From: Pseudomonadota bacterium
GTDB lineage: Bacteria > Pseudomonadota > Alphaproteobacteria > Sphingomonadales > Sphingomonadaceae
Length of the DNA stretch: 7,762 nt
Assembly: GCA_023423775.1 (NCBI GenBank)
Contig: JAFAEZ010000114.1
Location: forward strand, 1 to 7,762
Direction: 5' to 3'
Shown: positions 1-6,156 of the stretch, in pieces
Layout: every line of letters begins with the position of its first letter
How positions within the stretch are numbered: position 1 is the first letter of the stretch
The notes under the pieces: model-generated
Database searches by the model: none
What the model saw: the letters and a program-made list of their open reading frames with translations, nothing else
What the model was told of the DNA's origin: nothing
Made by a program: the position numbers and the translations under genes

Positions 1-852
1 GCCCAGCCCGCTGCAGCCGAAGCCGAAGCTTCGCCGCCCGTCCAAACCCCGGCCGAGCCCCCTCCCCCGCCTGCGCCCGCCGAGACCCACGATGGCGCCC
101 CTCCGCCAAGCGGCTACGATCCTGCCGACTATCGCTGGGTGCCAGTCCGCCGCCGTCCGCGCGTCGACGGCTGGACGGAGGAGAAGCAGCGCCGCTTCAT
201 CGAGGCGCTCGCCGATACCGGCCTGGTCTCCGCCGCCGCCAAGGCGGTTGGCATGGCGCGCGAGAGCGCCTACAAATTGCGCCGCTCGGCCCATGGCGCC
301 GCCTTCGCCCGCGCCTGGGACGCCGCCCGCCACCATGCCGGCGGGGTGATCGAGGACGTCGCCTTCGAGCGCGCGATCGAGGGTGTCGAGCACAATGTCT
401 ACGACGAATATGGCGAGGTGGTGTGCACCAAGCGCGTCTATAACGACCGCCTGCTCATGTTCCTGCTGCGCCACCTGAAGCCCGAGCGCTACGGCGGCGC
501 CGCGGCGCCCGCGCAGGACGCGCCGATCCAGGTCGAGGAGAGTTTGCGGGCGATGGAGCCGCCTTTGCCCGCTCCGCCCGAGCAGTTGCTCGGCCCCGAC
601 ACCCTCGCGCACGAGCTCGACATCGCCGACGCCGCCGACGGCGTTCTGCCCCATTTCCTGCACGAGCAGCGCCCGCCCAAGAGCGCCAGGCGGATCGCCG
701 CCGAGGCGCAGGTCGCCGACGAGGCGCGCTGCGCCGCGGCCTATGCCAAGTTCGAGCGCAAGGAGGAGCTGACCCGGCAGGAGTTCGGCGACATGTGCCG
801 CCATCTCGACCCGATCGGCAGCCGCGAGCGCTCGGGCAAGCGCTATAGGTGA
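1..852 (+). CDS. Helix-turn-helix-like conserved protein, 5' end outside the window
   Basis: The reading frame is open from base 1 and ends at TGA 850-852, so the visible 283 codons are the C-terminal part of a longer protein. A GTG at 139 is an internal valine in a continuous frame (YDPADYRWVPVRRRP), not a convincing start. Visible order: a Pro/Ala-rich low-complexity stretch (codons 1-38); a basic patch; then from about codon 58 WTEEKQRRFIEAL...VSAAAKAVGMARESAYKLRR, which reads as a helix-turn-helix similar to those of phage terminase small subunits; an AFERAIEG segment; the motif YNDRLLMFLLRHLKPERYG (about codons 147-165); and a charged, Ala-rich tail. I recall this layout as a recurrent uncharacterised family in sphingomonads. 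DNA binding is inferred from the fold-like pattern only; no function is assigned. It converges with the next gene, the two stops being 33 bases apart. Confidence 0.8.
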   Translation, partial: AQPAAAEAEASPPVQTPAEPPPPPAPAETHDGAPPPSGYDPADYRWVPVRRRPRVDGWTEEKQRRFIEALADTGLVSAAAKAVGMARESAYKLRRSAHGAAFARAWDAARHHAGGVIEDVAFERAIEGVEHNVYDEYGEVVCTKRVYNDRLLMFLLRHLKPERYGGAAAPAQDAPIQVEESLRAMEPPLPAPPEQLLGPDTLAHELDIADAADGVLPHFLHEQRPPKSARRIAAEAQVADEARCAAAYAKFERKEELTRQEFGDMCRHLDPIGSRERSGKRYR

Positions 853-885
853 GACCTTAGTGTGACCTTCCGCTTGCCGCCGCGC

Positions 886-2169
886 TCATCCGGGCTGGTC
901 TTGGTCCACGCCGCCGGCGCCGCTGGCCGTCTCCATGTCGCGCGCATGCTGGCCCGGTCGCTCCGCGGCCGCTTCCGGCATCGCCGCGCCCAGATCGGTC
1001 TCGATCGCGGCGCCGCCCTCGAGGGTGCGGTGGACCGGACAGCGGTCGGCGATCTCCAGCAGCCGCTGCTTCTGCGCGTCGCTGAGGTCGCCGTCGAGCT
1101 GCAGCCGCCGGGTGAACAAATCGGCCGGCGCGGCGTCGCGTCGCCGGCTGTGGCCGACCGCCACGCTCACCCGGTCGAGCGGCAGCCCCTTGCCGCGCGC
1201 ATAGAGCCGCAAGGTCATCGCCGTGCACGCGCCGAGCCCCGCGGCGAGCAGGTCGTAGGGCGTCGGCCCGGAGCCGAGCCCGCCCACCTCGGGCGGCTCG
1301 TCGGCGAGGAAATGGACGCCGCCGGCGCTGACCTCGACCTGGAAGGCGCCCTCGCCCGTCTCGACCACATTGACCGCTCCGGACTGCTTCTCGCTGCGCG
1401 CGGGAGCGGGATCGGCGAGATAGCGCGCCGCCCAGGCGGCGATGATCGACGCCGCGAATTCGGCGTCGCGCCGCTCGGTCAGCAAGTGATCGGCGCCGTC
1501 CAGTGCGACGAAGCTCTTGGGGTGGAGCGCGGCGCGATAGATGGCGGTGGCGTTCTCGATCCCAACCGTCGCGTCGACCGGCGAATGGAGGATCAGCAGG
1601 GGTCTGCGCATCGCGCGGATGCGCGCAAGCTGGTCGTGCTCGGCGAGGTCGTCGAGGAACGACCGGCGCAGCTTGAACGGCCGCCCGCCGATCCGCACCT
1701 CGGCCTCGCCCTTGGCCCGCAATTGCTCGATATCGCCGGCGATCAGCCGCTCGACATGGGTCACGTCGGCCGGCGCCGCGATCGTCGCCACCGCCCGGCT
1801 CTCGACGATCTGCGCCGCTGCGGCCAGCACCGCCGCGCCGCCGAGGCTGTGGCCGATCAGCAGCGCGGCCGGGCGGCCCGCCTCCCGCATCGCCGCGGCG
1901 GCGGCGACCAGGTCGGCGATGCTGCCGCTGAAGCTGCTGTCGGCGAAATCGCCCCCGCTCTGGCCGAGGCCGGTGAAATCGAAGCGAAGGACGCCGTAAC
2001 CGAGCGCGGTCAGTGCCCTGCTGATCCGCACCGCCGCGATCGAGTCCTTGGTGCAGGTGAAGCAATGGGCGAACAGCGCGTAGGAGGAAGCCGGGCCATC
2101 GGGCAGATCGAGCCGTCCCGACAGGCGCTGTCCCTCCGCGCCGGTGAAATCGAATGTTTGTGTCGGCAT
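886..2169 (-). CDS. Bifunctional alpha/beta hydrolase / OsmC family protein
   Basis: A 427-aa fusion of two enzymes. Residues about 1-250 form an alpha/beta hydrolase: nucleophile elbow GHSLGG (106-111, Ser108), likely acid Asp199 in HSPVDATVG and likely base His228 in DGADHLL. Residues about 262-392 form an OsmC/Ohr-type domain with the two expected cysteines, Cys315 in GLGACTAMT and Cys377 in DRCPVHR. OsmC proteins reduce organic hydroperoxides through such a cysteine pair. The hydrolase substrate cannot be read from the sequence. A joint role, hydrolysing acyl or ester groups and reducing peroxides, is inferred. No signal peptide is seen, so it is probably cytoplasmic. GGAGGA lies just upstream of ATG 2169. 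It is the third gene of the operon, 24 bases after the AhpD-like gene. The last 25 or so residues (ERPGQHARDMETASG...) extend beyond the OsmC domain and look disordered. Confidence 0.93.
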   Translation of the reverse strand: MPTQTFDFTGAEGQRLSGRLDLPDGPASSYALFAHCFTCTKDSIAAVRISRALTALGYGVLRFDFTGLGQSGGDFADSSFSGSIADLVAAAAAMREAGRPAALLIGHSLGGAAVLAAAAQIVESRAVATIAAPADVTHVERLIAGDIEQLRAKGEAEVRIGGRPFKLRRSFLDDLAEHDQLARIRAMRRPLLILHSPVDATVGIENATAIYRAALHPKSFVALDGADHLLTERRDAEFAASIIAAWAARYLADPAPARSEKQSGAVNVVETGEGAFQVEVSAGGVHFLADEPPEVGGLGSGPTPYDLLAAGLGACTAMTLRLYARGKGLPLDRVSVAVGHSRRRDAAPADLFTRRLQLDGDLSDAQKQRLLEIADRCPVHRTLEGGAAIETDLGAAMPEAAAERPGQHARDMETASGAGGVDQDQPG

Positions 2170-2193
2170 CCCGTCCTCCGGCTTACGGCCGGG

Positions 2194-2532
2194 CTAGGCC
2201 TGGTGCCCCGCCACCGCGTCGAGCACGCGCCCGGAATAGACCAGGGCCGCGCCGGCATTGAGCGCGACCGCGACGCCCAGCGCCTCGGCAATCTCCTCGC
2301 GGGTCGCCCCTTCGCCGAGCGCGGCCTTGCTGTGGACGGTGATGCAGCCGTCGCAGCGCGTCGTCACCGCCACCGCCAGCGCGATCAGCTCCCGCGTCTT
2401 GCCGTCGAGATGGCCGGTCTTCGCGCCCGCGCCCGAGAGCGTCTGATAGCCTTTCAGCGTGTCCGGGCTGAGCTGCCCCAGCTCGCCGATCCGCCCGAGG
2501 ATCTCGTTCCGATATTCGACCCAGTCCAGCAT
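2194..2532 (-). CDS. Carboxymuconolactone decarboxylase / AhpD-like protein
   Basis: A 112-aa all-helical protein of the AhpD-like superfamily. It carries the redox signature E-x11-C-x2-C-x3-H, with Glu48, Cys60, Cys63 and His67 (TRCDGCITVH), which in AhpD relays protons and supports disulfide reductase or peroxidase activity. The CxxC pair argues for a thiol-redox role rather than true carboxymuconolactone decarboxylation; this is family knowledge, and the actual substrate is unknown. Length is typical of single-domain members, which usually form trimers or hexamers. AAGGAG stands a few bases upstream of ATG 2532. It is the middle gene of the operon, 37 bases after the pirin stop and 24 bases before the hydrolase-OsmC start, so it is probably co-transcribed with both and may share a peroxide or electrophile defence role with the OsmC domain. 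Confidence 0.93.
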   Translation of the reverse strand: MLDWVEYRNEILGRIGELGQLSPDTLKGYQTLSGAGAKTGHLDGKTRELIALAVAVTTRCDGCITVHSKAALGEGATREEIAEALGVAVALNAGAALVYSGRVLDAVAGHQA

Positions 2533-2569
2533 CCTTGCTCTCCTTGCTCTGTTGGTCGCGTCTCCCGGC

Positions 2570-3463
2570 TCACGACATCGGGTTGGCTGGCGCGCCCGGC
2601 TCGGGCGGCAGCGGAATCCAGTCTTGGTCGTCGAGGTCGGGCAGCTTCATCCGCCCCGCCCGCCAGTCTGCCTTGGCCTGCTCGATCCGCTCCTTCGAAG
2701 AGGAGACGAAGTTCCAGTCGATGAAGCGCGGCCCGACCGGCTCGCCGCCCAGGGCCATCACGATCGCCCCCGTCTCGGCGCGGAAGTCGGCCGCCGCGCC
2801 CGGCGATAGGACGATCATCTGGCCTTCGACGAAGCGCTCGCCGCCCAGTTCGATCGCGCCCGCGGCAACATAGAGCGCGCGCTCGGAATAATCGGCCGGC
2901 AGCGACGCCGACGCCCCCGGCTGCAGCGCCCAGTGCAGGTAGAAGAGCGGCGAATGGGTCCGGACCCGGGCGCGCAGCCCGAGCGCCTCGCCGGCGATGA
3001 GGCGGCCCCAGACGCCCTGCTCCTCGAAGGTCGGCAGGTCCTCGGCGCCGTGATGGGCGAAGGCGGGATCGGTCTCCTCGTCCGCTTCGGGCAGCGCGAC
3101 CCAAGCCTGGATGCCGTTCATGTGCCCGCCCTCGATCCGCGCGCGCTCGAACCGCTCGCTGTGGGTGATGCCCCGGCCCGCCGTCATCCAATTGACCTCG
3201 CCCGGCCGGATCGGCTGCTCCGAGCCGACGCTGTCGCGGTGCATGATCTCGCCGTCGAACAGGTAGGTGACGGTCGAAAGGCCGATATGCGGATGCGGGC
3301 GGACGTCGACATTGTCGGGAATGCCCGGCGCGAAGTCGACCGGTCCCATATGGTCGAAGAACACGAACGGCCCGACCATCCGCCGTTTCGCGAACGGCAG
3401 CACGCGCCCGACCTCGAACCCGCCCAGGCTCCGCCGCCGCTGCGTGATGACGATATCGATCAT
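2570..3463 (-). CDS. Pirin family protein
   Basis: A 297-aa bicupin. The N-terminal pirin domain keeps all four metal ligands at the family's usual spacing: His57 and His59 (RPHPHIG), His101 and Glu103 (GITHSERF). Preceding landmarks are GPFVFFDHMGP (31-41) and the DGEIMHRDSVG turn (70-80). The C-terminal cupin (about 165-260) includes SPLFYLHWALQPG and GEPVGPRFIDWNFVSSSKERI, the usual end of bacterial pirins. Bacterial pirins bind Fe or another divalent metal; some have quercetin 2,3-dioxygenase activity and others act as redox sensors. Which applies here cannot be told from sequence. It is the first gene of the minus-strand operon, with GGAGGA upstream of ATG 3463 and a candidate promoter 29 bases upstream of the start. 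Confidence 0.95.
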   Translation of the reverse strand: MIDIVITQRRRSLGGFEVGRVLPFAKRRMVGPFVFFDHMGPVDFAPGIPDNVDVRPHPHIGLSTVTYLFDGEIMHRDSVGSEQPIRPGEVNWMTAGRGITHSERFERARIEGGHMNGIQAWVALPEADEETDPAFAHHGAEDLPTFEEQGVWGRLIAGEALGLRARVRTHSPLFYLHWALQPGASASLPADYSERALYVAAGAIELGGERFVEGQMIVLSPGAAADFRAETGAIVMALGGEPVGPRFIDWNFVSSSKERIEQAKADWRAGRMKLPDLDDQDWIPLPPEPGAPANPMS

Positions 3464-3491
3464 GGCGCTCCTCCGCTCACGACGCGCCGCG

Positions 3492-3520
3492 ACTATCGGC
3501 CAGCGACCGCCCGATCACAA
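3492..3520 (-). promoter_or_regulatory. Candidate sigma-70 promoter of the pirin operon
   Basis: Read on the minus strand, TTGTGA (3520-3515) and GATAGT (3497-3492) are separated by exactly 17 bases, giving a start of transcription near 3485 and a leader of about 20 bases before the pirin ATG. Spacing and position fit; the boxes are only moderately close to consensus. Confidence 0.5.
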
Positions 3521-3602
3521 GCGCGGCGCGACGGCCTGCCCGATATGGCGGCGCGGCGGCGCGAGGTCCCATTGTGAAACAGCCTTCCCGCCGCACAACC
3601 CT

Positions 3603-3639
3603 TTGGCGAACTTGGCGGAATGAATTGGCGAATACATTC
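3603..3639. repeat. Three TTGGCG repeats overlapping an imperfect palindrome
   Basis: TTGGCGAA at 3603-3610, TTGGCGGA at 3612-3619 and TTGGCGAA at 3625-3632 are direct repeats with steps of 9 and 13 bases. Overlapping them, GAATGAATT (3618-3626) and AATACATTC (3631-3639) form an inverted repeat matching at 8 of 9 positions around the centre GGCG. The arrangement is operator-like and lies upstream of the pirin promoter; the regulator is unknown. Confidence 0.4.
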
Positions 3640-3825
3640 AAAAGGCCGGCAAGCAGGGAAACGCTCCATCATTGTGACGAGGTCGTCTGCTGTAAAGGCA
3701 TGTTCAGCACACAAAGTTGCGCTCCGATGCGACATGTTCTGTGAAGCAGAGATTGAGATGTGCCTAAAGTCGCACCGATCGGCCCACCCTATTGTTACTG
3801 AAGCTCGGCAATAGTGTTCCAATCA

Positions 3826-3835
3826 GGTGTACACC
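3826..3835. promoter_or_regulatory. Palindrome GGTGTACACC, possible operator
   Basis: A perfect 10-base palindrome about 70 bases upstream of the bactofilin -35 box. Its core TGTACAC (3828-3834) recurs at 3927-3933, where it overlaps the -10 box. Two equal sites 99 bases apart, one upstream of and one on the promoter, could bind one repressor; this is inference from position. Confidence 0.3.
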
Positions 3836-3886
3836 GCACATGTCTTCTCTTTGTGGCGTGTCGCGTTCTCGCAAATTATGCTGCAT

Positions 3887-3935
3887 GCGAAAAAAAATAA
3901 AGATTTTGAAGGACATGGCGAGCTGTTGTACACTC
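3887..3935 (+). promoter_or_regulatory. Promoter of unit A (bactofilin), paired with that of unit B
   Basis: An A-rich stretch from 3890 (UP-element-like) is followed by -35 TTGAAG (3906-3911), a 17-base spacer and -10 TACACT (3929-3934). Transcription would start near 3941, giving a leader of about 98 bases. The segment 3887-3935 aligns without gaps with 6038-6086, 35 of 49 bases being equal, and the A tract, -35, spacer start (GGACATGGC) and -10 fall at the same positions. That conservation between two units makes this call stronger than the boxes alone. Weaker similarity runs on into the leader (about 3940-3971 with 6090-6118). Confidence 0.7.
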
Positions 3936-4038
3936 GGCGCCAACTGACCGTGTTGTTGCGTTGTGGGGCGGCTCAGGGGGACCAGCATTGGCGGCTGTCC
4001 AGGCCCCGGCTTCTTTGTTTCATGAAAGGCCGGACCAC

Positions 4039-4467
4039 ATGGATAAAAATGAATCGAGAGATCGTACCGAGACCGCTCCGATGTCGATGATCGGCGCCGA
4101 TATTGTCGTAACCGGCAATATCGAGGCCAGCGTCGATCTGCAGATCGAGGGGCGCGTCGTCGGCGACGTTCGTTGCGCGACCCTGATCCTCGGCGAGAAG
4201 AGCTGCGTGCAGGGCAGCATCTATGCCGACCGCGTCCGGGTCTCTGGCAAGGTCGAGGGTGCCATTGAGACGGGCGACTTGGCGGTCGAGGCGACCGCTC
4301 AGGTCTCTGGCGACGTCACCTACGCGCGCCTGCGGGTCGTGAACGGGGGCGTATTGGAAGGCAAGGTGACCCGTCGCGCCCGGGAAGAAAGCGGGACCGA
4401 AGCCACCAGGCTCAGGCTGGTCGAGCCAGGCTCCGAGCCGGTCGCCGAGGCCGTGTTCATAGAGTGA
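4039..4467 (+). CDS. Bactofilin family polymer-forming protein
   Basis: A 142-aa protein with the bactofilin pattern: a short polar N-terminus (1-16), a right-handed beta-helix core of repeating hydrophobic/Gly turns (about 17-112: ADIVVTGNIEA, LQIEGRVVGDV, SIYADRVRVSGKVEGAI, AQVSGDV, NGGVLEGKV), and a charged tail. Bactofilins self-assemble without nucleotide into filaments or patches on the inner face of the membrane and position cell-wall or morphogenesis proteins. Start: ATG 4039 has AAAGG at 4025-4029 with suitable spacing. The frame is open further upstream to 3961, but that would place the start inside the leader just after the promoter, and the extra residues are not bactofilin-like; ATG 4081 (MSMIGAD) is a possible shorter start. 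First gene of unit A. Unlike well-known bactofilin loci, no M23 peptidase gene is adjacent. Confidence 0.92.
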   Translation: MDKNESRDRTETAPMSMIGADIVVTGNIEASVDLQIEGRVVGDVRCATLILGEKSCVQGSIYADRVRVSGKVEGAIETGDLAVEATAQVSGDVTYARLRVVNGGVLEGKVTRRAREESGTEATRLRLVEPGSEPVAEAVFIE

Positions 4468-4577
4468 CGACCTCGGCCCGCTTTTGCTGCGACGCGGCTG
4501 GGCGCGCCGACTGCCCCTGTCGTTCGCATGGCCAGCGTGGGATCGTCGGCCAGGCCGGGAGCGGGACATCCTGACCC

Positions 4578-5984
4578 ATGGCCGGTGAGCAGCACGACGC
4601 GAACCGCTTCCAGACCAGGAGAAGCCCGGGGACTGGCCAAGGCGGCTTGAACCCGTTGTGCAACATGGGGTGGCACAGGGTCGGCGCCGACGTGCGCTGG
4701 AACAGCGGCTATTATTTCTCCCGTTGTGAACGGTGCGGGCGTGATCTCGTCCGCACGATCTATGGCCGCTGGCACGTGCCGCGCGGATACCGGGTGGTCT
4801 GGCAGAAAGCCGCTCCCGCCGGCCCCCTGCCCTCGGGCTTGGACCGGCGCGGACCGGGTCGGCAAAGGCCATCCAACCTGCCTATCCAGCACGTTCTGGA
4901 TCAATTGAAGGATGTGCGGCCCGAGACCCCTGCGTCCCTCGACCAGGCTCCTCCAGCCCCGACCCCCGAAATAGCGCCGCCTGCCACGATTGAGCCTGCA
5001 ACCTCGGGACCGTCGTCCGCGGAACCCGTCGCTCAAGAGCCTGCGGCGCCCGCGGCGGTTACTCCCGAGGCGGCTACTCCCGAAGCGGTGTCAGCCGAGC
5101 CCGTGTCGCCTGACCCCGAAGCGCAAGCTGCCGACATGTCGTCCGACCCTTCCGCTGCGTCTTCATCGGTCGCCGCCGAGACGATGCGGTCGAGCGACGA
5201 CATCCCCGAGGATGATTCCGCGGCGCCGTCGACCGAAGTGGAAGCTCCCGAGGCACTCGCAACAACCGTACCCATCGATGGCGCGGGGGAGGGCGGGCCG
5301 CCCGTCCCTACTGAACCGCTGGCTGCGATACCGGCCCAGGATCAGCAGGAGCTTCCCGCGGAGGCGACACCGGAAGTGCCGCCGCCTTCTCCAGGTCCCT
5401 CCGAAGAAGATTTCATGGATGATGGCGAGGACAAGAGCGCCTGGGACTCCCTGTTGAACAGCCCGGCGTCGCGCCCTGCCGGAAAAGCACCCGGCCCGAA
5501 CGTCGTCGTTTGGACGGACAGGCCTGCCGGGTTGGGGACGATGTTCCGTCAGACCGTCCGACCCCGGGCGTTGGCGGCCCGCAACCGGCTGGTCCGGGCG
5601 AGCCGTCGCGCCCGCGAGCGGCTCGACAAACTCGACGTGCCGCCGGCGACCGCGACGCTTGCCGGTCTTGCCGGGGGGGCGGCCGTGTCGATCCTGGCGG
5701 GCGTTCTGGCGATCGCCGCTTTGCTTGCTGAGGGGAATAAGACGGACCAACCGCCTGCGCCAGATCGAGCAATCGATCAGCCTTCGGGCACGCCGGGCTT
5801 CGTGACCGCCAGCCTGCTCAATTGCCGGGCGGCTCCGGCCCGACAGGCCCGCCTCGTTCGTCGTCTGGGCCGCGGAGAGGAGATCGCGGTCCTGGCCAGG
5901 GATGCCAACTGGGCCAGCATCGGTGTCGAGGGGCGGCAATGCTGGGTTCTGGCTCGGTACATTGCAGCGGCGCGCCCGCTATAA
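4578..5984 (+). CDS. Zinc-ribbon-like, single-pass membrane protein with C-terminal SH3-like domain
   Basis: A 468-aa protein, not a named family I know. Order: CHCC metal-binding domain (about 27-75) with Cys28, His33, Cys50, Cys53 and the core GYYFSRCERCG...GRW...RGYRVV; a long disordered linker rich in Pro, Ala, Glu and Asp (about 115-275); the motif DFMDDGEDKSAWDSL (278-292); a basic segment (about 323-351); a hydrophobic helix (about 359-384); and an SH3b-like domain (about 407-463: TASLLNCRAAPARQARLVRRLGRG...WASIG...CWVLARYI). The basic patch before the helix predicts the N-terminus in the cytoplasm and SH3 in the periplasm, where such domains often bind peptidoglycan or proteins. It lies 110 bases after the bactofilin and is probably co-transcribed, so a link between filament and wall is a reasonable inference. 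The domain is paralogous to that of 6598-7209. ATG 4578 lacks a clear ribosome site; TTG 4647 aligns exactly with the paralogue's start and is an alternative. Confidence 0.8.
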   Translation: MAGEQHDANRFQTRRSPGTGQGGLNPLCNMGWHRVGADVRWNSGYYFSRCERCGRDLVRTIYGRWHVPRGYRVVWQKAAPAGPLPSGLDRRGPGRQRPSNLPIQHVLDQLKDVRPETPASLDQAPPAPTPEIAPPATIEPATSGPSSAEPVAQEPAAPAAVTPEAATPEAVSAEPVSPDPEAQAADMSSDPSAASSSVAAETMRSSDDIPEDDSAAPSTEVEAPEALATTVPIDGAGEGGPPVPTEPLAAIPAQDQQELPAEATPEVPPPSPGPSEEDFMDDGEDKSAWDSLLNSPASRPAGKAPGPNVVVWTDRPAGLGTMFRQTVRPRALAARNRLVRASRRARERLDKLDVPPATATLAGLAGGAAVSILAGVLAIAALLAEGNKTDQPPAPDRAIDQPSGTPGFVTASLLNCRAAPARQARLVRRLGRGEEIAVLARDANWASIGVEGRQCWVLARYIAAARPL

Positions 5985-6022
5985 TGCGGTAACCATAAGG
6001 AAGAGCTGCCGGCACGTCCCAT

Positions 6023-6038
6023 CGGGGGGCAAGCCCCG
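6023..6038 (+). other. Short GC hairpin downstream of unit A
   Basis: CGGGG (6023-6027) and CCCCG (6034-6038) can form a 5-bp stem with a 6-base loop, about 40 bases after the unit A stop. An A-rich stretch, not a T run, follows, so it is at best a weak terminator or a pause site. It runs directly into the unit B promoter. Confidence 0.2.
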
Positions 6039-6086
6039 CGAAGAAAAAGAAATGTTTTGAGGGACGTGGCCTAGTGAAGTAGAGTC
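6038..6086 (+). promoter_or_regulatory. Promoter of unit B, near copy of the unit A promoter
   Basis: An A-rich tract (6041-6052), -35 TTGAGG (6057-6062), a 17-base spacer beginning GGACGTGGC-like, and -10 TAGAGT (6080-6085) match the unit A promoter position by position. Transcription would begin near 6092, with a leader of about 65 bases. The -10 box overlaps GAGTC (6082-6086), a GANTC site of the kind methylated by CcrM in alphaproteobacteria; unit A has no such site at that place. Confidence 0.7.
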
Positions 6087-6156
6087 TTACCACCTGCCCG
6101 GGTCGCGTTGCGGGACGGTCCATCTCGGCACGAATTCTTGATTGACGGGGCGTCCT

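Larger units (their letters stand above)
3464..4038. other. Long intergenic region between divergent units
   Basis: About 575 bases without a credible gene, between the pirin operon and the bactofilin unit. Base composition drops in GC from about 3600 to 3935 compared with both sides. It contains the pirin promoter near its left end, three TTGGCG repeats and an imperfect palindrome (3603-3639), a CTATTG/CAATAG inverted pair (3789-3794 and 3809-3814, 14-base loop), a perfect palindrome GGTGTACACC (3826-3835), and the bactofilin promoter (3887-3935) with its leader. Open frames here (for example 3493-3822 on the minus strand) have no recognisable domain and no good ribosome binding site. The middle (about 3640-3780) holds nothing I can identify. 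Confidence 0.7.

Noticed and set aside
857..2065. A 402-codon minus-strand frame within the hydrolase-OsmC gene
   Set aside because: Out-of-frame shadow of the hydrolase-OsmC coding sequence with extreme Arg content; the real frame has catalytic motifs.
862..2724. A 620-codon open frame on the plus strand opposite the redox operon
   Set aside because: It is antisense to two recognisable genes and part of the third's surroundings, has an Arg/Ala/Gly-rich composition without domains, and is explained by high GC in the true genes' codon positions.
3713..3778. Similar segments AAAGTTGCGCTCCGAT and AAAGTCGCACCGAT, considered as insertion-element ends
   Set aside because: Direct, not inverted, with gaps; no transposase remnant or target duplication between or around them.
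3493..3822. A 109-codon minus-strand frame in the intergenic region
   Set aside because: No recognisable domain and no convincing ribosome site; it spans the candidate pirin promoter and ends in low-complexity Arg/Ala sequence.
5163..5939. A 258-codon minus-strand frame opposite the SH3 membrane protein
   Set aside because: Antisense shadow; the plus frame has the zinc-ribbon, TM and SH3 segments and a paralogue supporting it.
6023..6056. Hairpin plus A/T-rich stretch as a rho-independent terminator of unit A
   Set aside because: The stem is only 5 bp and is followed by A residues; a T run comes too late and belongs to the -35 region of unit B.
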